Of a stretch of 7,487 nucleotides of DNA, positions 1 through 6,260 are shown piece by piece. The notes beneath the pieces were generated by a model that saw only the letters and a program-made list of their open reading frames with translations, searched no databases and was not told the origin of the DNA. Source of the stretch: Pseudomonadota bacterium (GTDB taxonomy: Bacteria; Pseudomonadota; Alphaproteobacteria; Rhizobiales; Xanthobacteraceae); contig JAEWCJ010000043.1 in NCBI GenBank assembly GCA_023390695.1, positions 1 to 7,487 on the forward strand, read 5' to 3'. The position numbers and the translations under genes are program-made. Positions within the stretch are counted from its first letter, which is position 1; each line of letters begins with the position of its first letter.

Positions 1-429
1 CCACCCTTTCAGGTCGCGCGCCGGGCTATCTGGCGGAACAATCATCACCAGCGGCACATCGACCAGAAGCGTGACGGCCGCGAAATCCTTGATTGGGTCA
101 AACGTGAGGTTCTTGTTGATCACGTTCGCGATCGTATGACCGTTGGATGCGATCAGGATCGTGTAACCATCCGGAGCGGCTTGCGCGACGCTGGCAGTTC
201 CCGCAATTCCGGGACGGTTTTCGACGAGGACGGATTGCTTCCAAATCGGCGCCAGCTTGTCGGCCAACAGCCGCCCGATAGCGTCGGAAATGCTGCCGGC
301 GGCTTGCGCAACCACGATGCGAACGGTCTGCGACGGGTACGCGGCCTCGGCGCGAACCTCGCCTCCCGATGAGACGGCGAGACCACAAAACGCGACAGCC
401 GCGATCAAAATTCTGAGTGGGGCCAACAT
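1..429 (-). CDS. Tripartite tricarboxylate transporter substrate-binding protein (Bug/TctC family), partial
   Basis: The first 143 residues are present; the C-terminal part lies beyond the left edge. The family captures small organic acids in the periplasm, usually carboxylates, and delivers them to TctAB-type membrane permeases. Many members are orphans without a nearby permease. Residues 1-28 form a signal peptide (MLAPLRILIAAVAF core, likely cut after VRA). Family hallmarks follow: YPSQTVRIVV at 31-40, a phosphate/carboxylate-loop region with SDAIGRLLADKL (48-59), VENRPGIAGTASVAQAAPDGY (69-89), and LTFDPIKDFAAVTLL (108-122). The ATG at 429 is chosen because a strong AGGAGG lies just upstream and the signal peptide begins there. 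It is divergent from a LysR gene, which probably controls it. The ligand cannot be told from this fragment, and no permease gene is visible here. Confidence 0.93.
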   Translation of the reverse strand, partial: MLAPLRILIAAVAFCGLAVSSGGEVRAEAAYPSQTVRIVVAQAAGSISDAIGRLLADKLAPIWKQSVLVENRPGIAGTASVAQAAPDGYTILIASNGHTIANVINKNLTFDPIKDFAAVTLLVDVPLVMIVPPDSPARDLKGW

Positions 430-433
430 GGCA

Positions 434-441
434 ATTCCTCC
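434..441 (-). promoter_or_regulatory. Shine-Dalgarno site of the Bug-family gene
   Basis: On the minus strand this reads AGGAGGAA, about five to seven bases before the ATG at 429. It is the strongest ribosome binding site in the window and fixes the start of the binding protein. Confidence 0.8.
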
Positions 442-576
442 TGATTGGCCGCCCTATTTGTCGGGGGGACCTCAGGCATGCCTTGGTTCCACCACGGCAG
501 CCGGGTGACCTTGGCGCTAGATCACTACAAAATTCCCCGAATCTCATAGCGATATTTTGGTTGTTTCAGATTAAAG

Positions 577-587
577 TACAAATTGTA
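577..587. promoter_or_regulatory. Candidate LysR operator in the divergent intergenic region
   Basis: The 180-base gap 430-609 separates the divergent Bug and LysR genes. It contains TACAA-A-TTGTA, a perfect 5-base-pair dyad around one central A, in an AT-rich patch. A weak plus-strand promoter can be drawn over it: TTGTTT at 561-566 and TGTAAA at 584-589 with a 17-base spacer. That would start transcription near 596, so a regulator bound at the dyad would block its own promoter. LysR regulators usually bind interrupted dyads of the T-N11-A kind near their own start. The assignment is inference from position and symmetry. A second palindrome, AGGCATGCCT, lies at 474-483. Confidence 0.35.
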
Positions 588-598
588 AATGGAATGAC

Positions 599-604
599 GA
601 GGGG
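599..604 (+). promoter_or_regulatory. Shine-Dalgarno site of the LysR gene
   Basis: GAGGGG lies five bases before the ATG at 610. It supports that start over the in-frame ATG at 634 (residue 9), where many LysR proteins of this type begin. Confidence 0.6.
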
Positions 605-609
605 CAGCC

Positions 610-1536
610 ATGGTTTTCACCCTTCTCGATCAGATGCGCGCCATCGGGGTTTTCGTCCAGACGGCGGAAGCCGGGAATTTCACGCGCGCCGCGAGGTCGA
701 TGGGCGTAACGCCACAAGCCATCAGCGCCCAGATCCGGCAGCTTGAGGACTGGATGGGCGTGCGGCTCTTCCACCGCAATACGCGCAAGATGAAGCTCTC
801 GGAGGAAGGCATCCAGTTCTACGACAAGTGCCGGGACGGCATGGAGCACTTCAAGGATGCCCTCAGTGTGGTGAGCGACGCGAAAGAGCGCGTCGTCGGC
901 ACCGTCCGCATCGCGGTTCCGGAACTGCTCAGCAGAAACATATTCGTTCCGGTGCTCTCGACCTTCCTCGAACAGAACCCGCATGTCTCCATCGAGGTGA
1001 TCGCCATCAATGAATACCCCGATGTTATCGAGGAAGGCTTCGACATCATCTTCATGTCGCGGCATCAACCACGCGGGTCGTTCGTCGCCCGCAAGGTCGC
1101 AAACCTCAACCTCTCGCCCTATGCGACGCCGCAATATCTCGCCAAACATGGAATTCCGACATCATCCGAAGACCTGAAGCGTCACCGCTGCATTCTTCTG
1201 CGTCATCCGCACAACAACAAGGTTGTTCCCTGGGTCTTCAAGGAGGGCGGCAAGAACGTATCGGTGAACCCGCCAGCGGCTCTCATCACCAACGACGTGG
1301 AGTCACAGCGGCAAGCGGTTCTGGAAGGAATGGGAATAGGCCAGGTCGTCGGGTATTTCGCGGCGCCATATGCCCGCCAGGGTCTGCTGGTCCCGATTCT
1401 GAAATCCTACGTCGGAGACCGCTTTCCGCTCTTCCTCTGCACGCCCCGACGAACAAAGCTGCCGCAGAAAACAAGAGTGCTCGTGGATCTGTTATTGCGG
1501 CATCTGAAGCAGAATGCAGACCTGCAATATTCCTGA
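610..1536 (+). CDS. LysR-family transcriptional regulator (CrgA-like)
   Basis: A 308-residue protein, the normal length for the family. Residues about 9-68 form the winged helix-turn-helix: FVQTAEAGNFTRAARSMGVT, then the recognition helix PQAISAQIRQLEDWMG, then VRLFHRNTRKMKLSEEG. A linker helix (about 69-92) leads to a periplasmic-binding-protein-like effector domain (about 95-300) starting GTVRIAVPELLSRNIFVPVL. The pattern fits the CrgA-like subgroup common in proteobacteria. It acts in the cytoplasm on DNA and probably controls the divergent Bug-family gene and itself, as in most divergent LysR/target pairs. The effector is unknown, but an organic acid matching the transporter's ligand is a reasonable guess. 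The start at 610 is supported by GAGGGG just upstream. The next gene is convergent. Confidence 0.93.
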   Translation: MVFTLLDQMRAIGVFVQTAEAGNFTRAARSMGVTPQAISAQIRQLEDWMGVRLFHRNTRKMKLSEEGIQFYDKCRDGMEHFKDALSVVSDAKERVVGTVRIAVPELLSRNIFVPVLSTFLEQNPHVSIEVIAINEYPDVIEEGFDIIFMSRHQPRGSFVARKVANLNLSPYATPQYLAKHGIPTSSEDLKRHRCILLRHPHNNKVVPWVFKEGGKNVSVNPPAALITNDVESQRQAVLEGMGIGQVVGYFAAPYARQGLLVPILKSYVGDRFPLFLCTPRRTKLPQKTRVLVDLLLRHLKQNADLQYS

Positions 1537-1555
1537 TGTCCGCCATGAGAGAATG

Positions 1556-1585
1556 GGGGCCACCAGCGGTCAAGCTGGCGGCCCC
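1556..1585. terminator. Hairpin between convergent genes, possible bidirectional terminator
   Basis: GGGGCCACCAGC (1556-1567) pairs with GCTGGCGGCCCC (1574-1585) across a 6-base loop. In plus-strand RNA the 12-base-pair stem has one A-C mismatch; in minus-strand RNA the same position is a G-U wobble, so the stem is fully paired in that direction. It begins 19 bases after the LysR stop and ends 20 bases before the stop of the convergent hydrolase gene. No T-tract follows on either side, so it is not a classical intrinsic terminator. Termination or 3'-end protection is inferred from position and stability. Confidence 0.5.
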
Positions 1586-1605
1586 GGCATATCAACACGC
1601 ACCTA

Positions 1606-2673
1606 TCAGACCGAGGCTTTGAGCTGGTCGGCCATCCAATCGGCGGCCCTTAATTTCCAGAAAAACTGCCGATTGTTGGCAACGTGATTGCCGTCATCGA
1701 TCAGCAGCAATTCCCGAGGGCCCTTGACCTCGTTCGCAATCCGCTCCGCGTCCCGCCATGGCACGACACGGTCAAGCTTTCCGTTCATCACGAAGATCGG
1801 ACACGTGATGCGATGAGCTGCGTCTTTCAGGGTTAGCAGCTTTGCTTTTTCACGCGCCTCCGCGAAGCTCTTGGCTCCGCTTCGGACCATGAAAGCCTCT
1901 TTCGTCAATTCGGGGAGGCCGTCCCAGTTATCCGCCCAGTCATAGGGAGGACCAAGCGAGACGCAGGCGGTTATGCGCTTTTCAAAGGCTGTAGCCCGGG
2001 TGGCGTAGTATCCGCCGAGACTGACGCCCCACATACCGAGGCGGGCAACGTCGATATCCTGGCGCTTCTCGAGCGCATCGATGACCGCCGCCACGACGGC
2101 TTCATAATCGCCGCGGATCGTGTGGTTGTATTCGCCTTCGCCCTGGCCGGGCCCGTCGAACACAAAGGTCGCAATTCCGCGATCGAGATAAGGGCGCTCG
2201 TAGGTTTCGGTTTCCTCCTTGCAGGAATCCAGGCCGCAAGCCATCACCATAATCGGCGGCTTCGATACGCCTGCCGGCTTTCTCAGAATGCCGTAAAGGA
2301 CATCGCCCTCGTAGGGGACAGCCACCCGCTCTCCGGCCGGCTGCAAATACGGCAGCGCCGCCGTGCGGCATTCAACCGCTTTTGCATGAGCCGTTCGTGC
2401 TTCTTCGGCATTCACGAAGAACAGGAATTTTGCGAAATGGTAGTAGACGCCTGCGCGCTGAAGATGCTCACCAGCGCTCAGATATTTCTTTCTGTCGAGA
2501 GCTTCACGCCCCAGTTTTTCGTATACGGCCGCTTTCTCAGACCACACACGGCACCATTGATCCCATTTTTTTACGGTACGCGACACTTCCTGAAAATCAG
2601 TAAGGGCCACGCCATTGGAAACAAACCGTGGTCCCCAATGTGCGAACGCTTCCTCCAATTGGTGATCTGACAT
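1606..2673 (-). CDS. Alpha/beta hydrolase, 2,6-dihydroxypseudooxynicotine hydrolase/FrsA-like
   Basis: A 355-residue cytoplasmic hydrolase with no signal peptide. Residues 1-105 form an alpha-helical N-terminal region; the alpha/beta hydrolase core runs from about 115 to 350. Visible motifs are an oxyanion-region loop CGLDSCKEE (146-154), FDGPGQGEGE (172-181), the nucleophile elbow GVSLGG with Ser218, Asp301 in NGKLDRVVP, and His330 in DDGNH. The triad is therefore complete. As I recall, the nicotine-pathway C-C hydrolase of Arthrobacter has its triad one residue earlier (217/300/329), so the fold and spacing match that group closely. Nothing nearby suggests nicotine breakdown. It could cleave a C-C bond in a diketone or be a plain esterase. 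The ATG at 2673 is chosen because AAGGA lies 6 bases upstream (2680-2684); a longer frame to a TTG at 2775 has no such support and adds 34 residues unlike the family. Confidence 0.85.
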   Translation of the reverse strand: MSDHQLEEAFAHWGPRFVSNGVALTDFQEVSRTVKKWDQWCRVWSEKAAVYEKLGREALDRKKYLSAGEHLQRAGVYYHFAKFLFFVNAEEARTAHAKAVECRTAALPYLQPAGERVAVPYEGDVLYGILRKPAGVSKPPIMVMACGLDSCKEETETYERPYLDRGIATFVFDGPGQGEGEYNHTIRGDYEAVVAAVIDALEKRQDIDVARLGMWGVSLGGYYATRATAFEKRITACVSLGPPYDWADNWDGLPELTKEAFMVRSGAKSFAEAREKAKLLTLKDAAHRITCPIFVMNGKLDRVVPWRDAERIANEVKGPRELLLIDDGNHVANNRQFFWKLRAADWMADQLKASV

Positions 2674-2905
2674 CCCCAATCCTTGTGTTGGTGTGAACTC
2701 AAACGCGCGGTGCGCTACATCGAAAGCAGCCGCAATGCAATGGGCACTCGCCAGCCTGGTCGGCATCGAACGCAATGAGAGACCAGGAAAGATGCGCCGC
2801 GAGCCGCTTCCTTCCCGCTTGCGTTGACACGGCTAAACACTTGTTAAGTCCGCCGAAATAATCCGCAGCGGCGGGGGCTGCCATTGTGACGCCCTTCGGC
2901 GCCGA

Positions 2906-2930
2906 CCGGATGGCTTCGACGATCATCCGG
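2906..2930. repeat. Inverted repeat, 7-base-pair arms
   Basis: CCGGATG (2906-2912) and CATCCGG (2924-2930) are perfect reverse complements around an 11-base spacer. The palindrome TCGGCGCCGA (2896-2905) abuts it. It lies about 150 bases upstream of the DUF6496 start and about 230 bases upstream of the hydrolase start. It could be an operator or an RNA hairpin; nothing decides between them. Confidence 0.4.
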
Positions 2931-3067
2931 ATGAGACATCGCTCTGCCCGCATGTTCGTCCGACACGAGCGATTCTCTGCGGGCGGCGTGCATAGCGGGA
3001 TGACTGTCGAGATCGTCGGCGGAACCTTCTCCGCTGCAATCCTTTAATCCACAATGCAATCAGCAGT

Positions 3068-3073
3068 GGAGAG
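3068..3073 (+). promoter_or_regulatory. Shine-Dalgarno site of the DUF6496 gene
   Basis: GGAGAG ends five bases before the ATG at 3079 and supports translation of this small basic frame. Confidence 0.6.
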
Positions 3074-3078
3074 CCGGC

Positions 3079-3276
3079 ATGGCCCGCAAGTATTCGCGCA
3101 GTGCATCCAAAGACGTCGAAGGTGCGATGAAGAAGCGGAAGAAAGGCACGTTGAGAAGCGGCAGAAGCAAGAAGAAAGTAAAGAGCCGCAAACAGGCCAT
3201 TGCCATCGGGTTGTCGGAAGCGCGGCGCAAAGGAAAGAAGGTGCCCAAGCGCAAGACGGCCCGCAAACGCAAGTAG
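3079..3276 (+). CDS. Small highly basic protein, DUF6496 family
   Basis: A 65-residue protein with 18 Lys and 11 Arg (about 45 percent) against only 3 acidic residues. The N-terminal part (ARKYSRSASKDVEGAMKKRKKGTLRSG) and the centre (KKKVKSRKQAIAIGLSEARRKGKKVPK) match the pattern I associate with DUF6496, a family of short proteins in proteobacteria with no established function. The tail TARKRK is lysine/arginine-rich and low in complexity. There is no membrane segment or signal peptide. The charge suggests binding to nucleic acid, comparable to histone-H1-like or ribosome-associated proteins, but that is inference. It stands alone, divergent from the hydrolase and convergent with hpnR, so it is probably a single-gene transcript. 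GGAGAG five bases upstream supports the start, and the conserved SRKQAIAIGLSEAR core argues that it is real. Confidence 0.85.
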   Translation: MARKYSRSASKDVEGAMKKRKKGTLRSGRSKKKVKSRKQAIAIGLSEARRKGKKVPKRKTARKRK

Positions 3277-3327
3277 CGCTCTGCCGACACGTCCTGCACG
3301 TTGATGCTGATGATAGGCTATCTGCGC

Positions 3328-3394
3328 CCGCCGTTCCGGCGGCGTATGCGGCCGCCCCTGGCACCGTGCACGCTCACGGAGCGGCAGATGCCGC
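3328..3394. terminator. Cluster of GC-rich inverted repeats between convergent genes
   Basis: Between the DUF6496 stop (3276) and the hpnR stop (3436) there are several symmetric elements. They are a 6-base-pair hairpin CCGCCG-TTC-CGGCGG (3328-3342), an overlapping alternative pairing GGCGGC/GCCGCC (3338-3343 with 3351-3356), the palindrome GCGGCCGC (3348-3355), and GCGGCA-GA-TGCCGC (3381-3394). No T-tract follows. They may end transcription from both sides, possibly with Rho, but this is inferred from position only. Confidence 0.35.
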
Positions 3395-3435
3395 AATTCT
3401 GAAATAGCCGCAGCGCCAACATCCTCGCGACCGAA

Positions 3436-4989
3436 TCACTGCAGGCTGCCGGAGCGGGTCGCATCGACAAACCGCTCCGTCGGTTCATCGAGATGGCGTC
3501 CGGACCGGCCGCGGGGCGCGTGCACATAAAGTCCGGCCGCCCTGGCATTGGGCGCAGCGGCACCATTCTGCACCGGCAGCGGCATTTCGTAGCGAACCGG
3601 CTGCATGTGATCGGCCAGCATCTTGTCGAGGCTGAAGGTCGCGTTGTACTGCATCATGCCGCGGACGAAGTTGGATTGCCCGCGCATCAGCAGCCCGAGC
3701 GCGGCCCGCGCCACTTGCGGCGCCGTACGCCAGTTCAGATGCTTGCGATACAGCACGTGCTGCGTTCGCAGGAGCTCGCGGTAGAACCGCTCCAGCGGCA
3801 ACCGGGTCGGCAGCACGGCATGCTGAATATCGAAAAGCCGGTAGTCGCGGGTCGCCAGACTCCGCGGTTCGGTCAGCCAGCTCTCCGTGCCCGGATAGGG
3901 CGTATTGATGCTGATATTCACGATCTCCGGCACATCGAGGCACCACTCGCGGATGGTCGCGAACCGGTCTTCGTCCCAGTCCGGGTCGGCAATCAGGTTG
4001 ATGGCCACCTTCACACCAAGCGATCGCGCAAACTCCAGCGCCTCGAAATTCTTTCCCAGTGGAACGCGCTTGCGGAACTTGCGCAGCCCCTCCTCGTCGA
4101 TCGCCTCGATGCCGAGAAACATGTATTCGAGGCCAATCGACTTCCAGAACTGGAAGGCCTCCTTGCTGCGCAGCAACACGTCGCCGCGCGTCTCGAGATA
4201 ATAATTCTTGCGAATGCCCTTTCGGGCGATCGCCTCACCGACGGCGAATCCGTGCCGGTCCTGCACGAAGGCGACATCGTCGACGATGAAAACGCCCGGC
4301 TCCTCGATCGACAGCAGATCCTCGACCACGCGCTCCGGATTCACCAGCCGATAGCTGCGGCCGTAAAATGTCCACGCGCTGCAGAACGAGCAGTCCCATG
4401 GACAGCCGCGTGAAAATTCGATCGAGGCCGCCGGGTCGAGAATGCCGATGAAATACCGGTGGCGATGGCGCAGCATGTCGCGGGCGGGGCGACAATCGTC
4501 GAGGTTATGCACGAAATGCGGCGGCGGGCCTTCGCCCTCCGGCGTAACCACACCCGGCACCGCGGCGACGGCATTCCGATCGTCCTGCACGGCTTCGATG
4601 AGCTGGACGATGCCTGCTTCGCCCTCGCCCTTGAGCACGCAATCGATGTCGCCCTCGCCATGTTCAAGAATGGCGGACGCGGTGAACGAGGCGCTGTGGC
4701 CGCCAACGCAGACGAAGCACGCCGGGAGAACGGCTTTCGTCTCTTTCACGAGATCGACGATTTCGGGAATATTGGCGAGATAGTTGCAGGAGAATGCAAT
4801 GAAATCGGGCCGCCACTCGGCGAGCATGCGGCGATAGTCGGCATGGCTCTCGACCTGAAGATCGATGATTTTCACGGCATGACCGGCCGCTCGCGCCACC
4901 CCGGCGACCAGTTCGAGCCCCAGCGGCTCGAGCCGAAGAAAGACCCGCGTATACAGCAATGGACCGGGGTGGACGAACAGGAGCTTCAT
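3436..4989 (-). CDS. hpnR: Hopanoid C-3 methylase, cobalamin-binding radical SAM enzyme
   Basis: A 517-residue protein recognised as HpnR, which uses S-adenosylmethionine and cobalamin to methylate hopanoids at C-3 of ring A, giving 3-methylhopanoids in the inner membrane. Residues 1-140 form the B12-binding fold (MKLLFVHPGPLLYTRVFLRLEPLGLELVAG at the start, VGGHSAS at 95-101). The radical SAM domain covers about 185-400, with the iron-sulfur motif C196-x3-C200-x2-C203 inside EFSRGCPWDCSFCSAWTFYGRSYR. Further core strands include FIVDDVAF (234-241), YLETRGD (264-270) and FLGIEAI (291-297). I see no DxHxxG cobalamin motif, so cobalamin may be held without a lower His ligand. The last 40 or so residues are an Ala/Arg-rich tail of low conservation. 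GGAAGGG at 4994-5000 supports the ATG at 4989. An LTXXQ-protein gene ends 84 bases upstream on the same strand, so the two may be co-transcribed. Another B12 radical SAM methylase is possible but less likely. Confidence 0.85.
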   Translation of the reverse strand: MKLLFVHPGPLLYTRVFLRLEPLGLELVAGVARAAGHAVKIIDLQVESHADYRRMLAEWRPDFIAFSCNYLANIPEIVDLVKETKAVLPACFVCVGGHSASFTASAILEHGEGDIDCVLKGEGEAGIVQLIEAVQDDRNAVAAVPGVVTPEGEGPPPHFVHNLDDCRPARDMLRHRHRYFIGILDPAASIEFSRGCPWDCSFCSAWTFYGRSYRLVNPERVVEDLLSIEEPGVFIVDDVAFVQDRHGFAVGEAIARKGIRKNYYLETRGDVLLRSKEAFQFWKSIGLEYMFLGIEAIDEEGLRKFRKRVPLGKNFEALEFARSLGVKVAINLIADPDWDEDRFATIREWCLDVPEIVNISINTPYPGTESWLTEPRSLATRDYRLFDIQHAVLPTRLPLERFYRELLRTQHVLYRKHLNWRTAPQVARAALGLLMRGQSNFVRGMMQYNATFSLDKMLADHMQPVRYEMPLPVQNGAAAPNARAAGLYVHAPRGRSGRHLDEPTERFVDATRSGSLQ

Positions 4990-5073
4990 GCAACCCTTCC
5001 ACCAAGTAATGGGCTCGGTTCACGTTGCGTGCCGCGCGGCCTGATTGCGGCCACGGCCCTGCCGCGTCGCACT

Positions 5074-6237
5074 TCACAAGTTGAAAGTGTCGAGCCTTGC
5101 CTTCTGCTCGTCGCTCAGGCTCCGGTAAAAATCGTCCGCCGCAACGATCGTATTGGTGCCGGCAAACAGCAGGGTGTCGAGCCAGTCCAGCATCGCGTCA
5201 AGACGCGCCAGCGGCGTTGCCCGCGGCGCCTGCGGACACGCACCCATCATGAGCCGGTCCATCTGCGATGTGGTCTCGCTCAGCACGCCGAAACTCGCTT
5301 GCTGATCTGTGTTCAGCCGGACGGCGCGCGCGATTTGCTCGGCCGGCCATTGCGGCGCCATTTGCAGCTGCATGTAGCATTGCTTCGACACATCGGAAGC
5401 TGATTCGCCTGTTGTCTCCCGCGGGACCGGCTGTTCGGCCGTCGGTTCTGCCTTCTGCTCGTCCGTCAATGCGTCACGCAGTGTCTGCAGCGGTGCACGC
5501 AGACCGGACGCCGCCACGCGGATAGCCCAAAGCCGGTCCTGCAGGATGCGCAGCCGTTCCGGAAAACTCGCCGGCATGCTGTAGGGACAGTTCGCGGACA
5601 TCTCTTCTTCTGTCTGCCGCAATGCCGAACGCAATTCCGCCAGAACACGCTCGCCATCACGCAATGCGAGCGTATCAGCAAGCCGGTTCACGATCGTTTC
5701 GGCGCGGGTTACGCCGCTGTCCCGGCAAGCGAGCGCCAGACCGGCCGCGGCGGGCATAGCCCCGACCGCCTGCTCGTCATTTGCCGCAGCAACGGAGCGG
5801 CCCCGCCTCTCCGGCCCGCTTGATGGCCGCGCCAACATGCTGACCATCAGCGCGCCATAACCAGGCGCCCGCATCCTGGCGTCCTCGGGCGCCAGCACGT
5901 AACTGAAAATATCCTGCGGAGCATCCGGCCAGAATGGCTCAAGCGGCGGAAGCTGACCGCGTGCTGTCGGAGCCGTCGAATGGGGCACCAACTGAGAAGG
6001 CGCGGCCTGCGCCGCGGTGCCACGCGAGACAGCCCGGGAACGGGCCGCCCGCGCACGCGACCGATAAGGCGATCGATAGACGGGCGGACGCAAAATCTTA
6101 CGGGCGCCGCGCCTGAGCAGGGAATCCACCGTCCCGGTGACGGGTCCCAATATCCGATCCAGCCTCTGCGCCGGAGCATCGGTGGATGCTGAAGCCAGAA
6201 GCACCAAAGCGGACACGGCGGACATGGCCAGGCGCAT
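5074..6237 (-). CDS. Secreted protein with two LTXXQ-type (Spy/CpxP-like) domains
   Basis: A 387-residue exported protein. Residues 1-24 are a signal peptide (MRLAMSAVSALVLLASAS, cut near APAQ). Residues 25-100 are Arg/Pro/Ala-rich and probably disordered. Two related domains follow, about 168-265 and 284-387. Each has two cysteines (171/217 and 287/334), a second cysteine in a CP motif, and exactly 40 residues from it an LTXXQ-type motif: LTDEQKA at 257 and LSDEQKA at 374. LTXXQ motifs mark periplasmic helical proteins of the Spy/CpxP type, which act as chaperones or envelope-stress sensors. The conserved cysteine pairs could form disulfides. The ATG at 6237 is preferred over an in-frame GTG at 6258 because AAGGCAGGGA precedes it and the signal peptide begins there. 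It probably leads a transcript that continues into hpnR and is divergent from hpnN. A role in hopanoid handling is suggested only by position. Confidence 0.8.
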   Translation of the reverse strand: MRLAMSAVSALVLLASASTDAPAQRLDRILGPVTGTVDSLLRRGARKILRPPVYRSPYRSRARAARSRAVSRGTAAQAAPSQLVPHSTAPTARGQLPPLEPFWPDAPQDIFSYVLAPEDARMRAPGYGALMVSMLARPSSGPERRGRSVAAANDEQAVGAMPAAAGLALACRDSGVTRAETIVNRLADTLALRDGERVLAELRSALRQTEEEMSANCPYSMPASFPERLRILQDRLWAIRVAASGLRAPLQTLRDALTDEQKAEPTAEQPVPRETTGESASDVSKQCYMQLQMAPQWPAEQIARAVRLNTDQQASFGVLSETTSQMDRLMMGACPQAPRATPLARLDAMLDWLDTLLFAGTNTIVAADDFYRSLSDEQKARLDTFNL

Positions 6238-6260
6238 GAATCCCTGCCTTGATCCCACGA

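Larger units (their letters stand above)
2674..3078. other. 405-base gap without a convincing gene
   Basis: This lies between the divergent hydrolase and DUF6496 genes and should hold both promoters. Short open frames occur on the minus strand (for example 2699-2953 and 2844-3059), but none has a ribosome site or recognisable sequence. A consensus TTGACA sits at 2824-2829, but no good -10 box follows at the right distance. Two symmetric elements stand side by side: a 10-base palindrome TCGGCGCCGA at 2896-2905 and a 7-base-pair inverted repeat at 2906-2930. No tRNA, mobile element or small RNA was recognised. Confidence 0.6.

Noticed and set aside
571..1149. Long minus-strand open frame opposite the LysR gene (192 codons)
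   Set aside because: It is antisense to a well-supported LysR protein and has no ribosome site or recognisable sequence; GC-rich coding DNA often leaves such frames open.
2674..2775. 34-residue N-terminal extension of the hydrolase starting at a TTG
   Set aside because: The ATG at 2673 has AAGGA at a good distance, and the protein from there has the length and triad spacing of its family.
2824..2829. Consensus TTGACA as a -35 box
   Set aside because: No acceptable -10 box follows at 16-18 bases, and no gene starts within a normal leader length on the plus strand.
2923..3396. Minus-strand open frame of 157 codons over the DUF6496 gene
   Set aside because: It is an Arg/Leu-rich shadow of a lysine-rich gene; the plus strand has a ribosome site and a conserved core.
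3493..4413. Plus-strand open frame of 306 codons opposite hpnR
   Set aside because: It mirrors the hpnR coding strand; its protein has no recognised motifs, while the minus strand has full radical SAM signatures.
4990..5073. Terminator between the LTXXQ gene and hpnR
   Set aside because: Only short GGCC/GCCGC self-complementary bits are present, with no long stem or T-tract, so read-through into hpnR is more likely.
4459..5403. Plus-strand open frame of 314 codons spanning hpnR and the LTXXQ gene
   Set aside because: It crosses two opposite-strand genes and the gap between them, with no recognisable domain.
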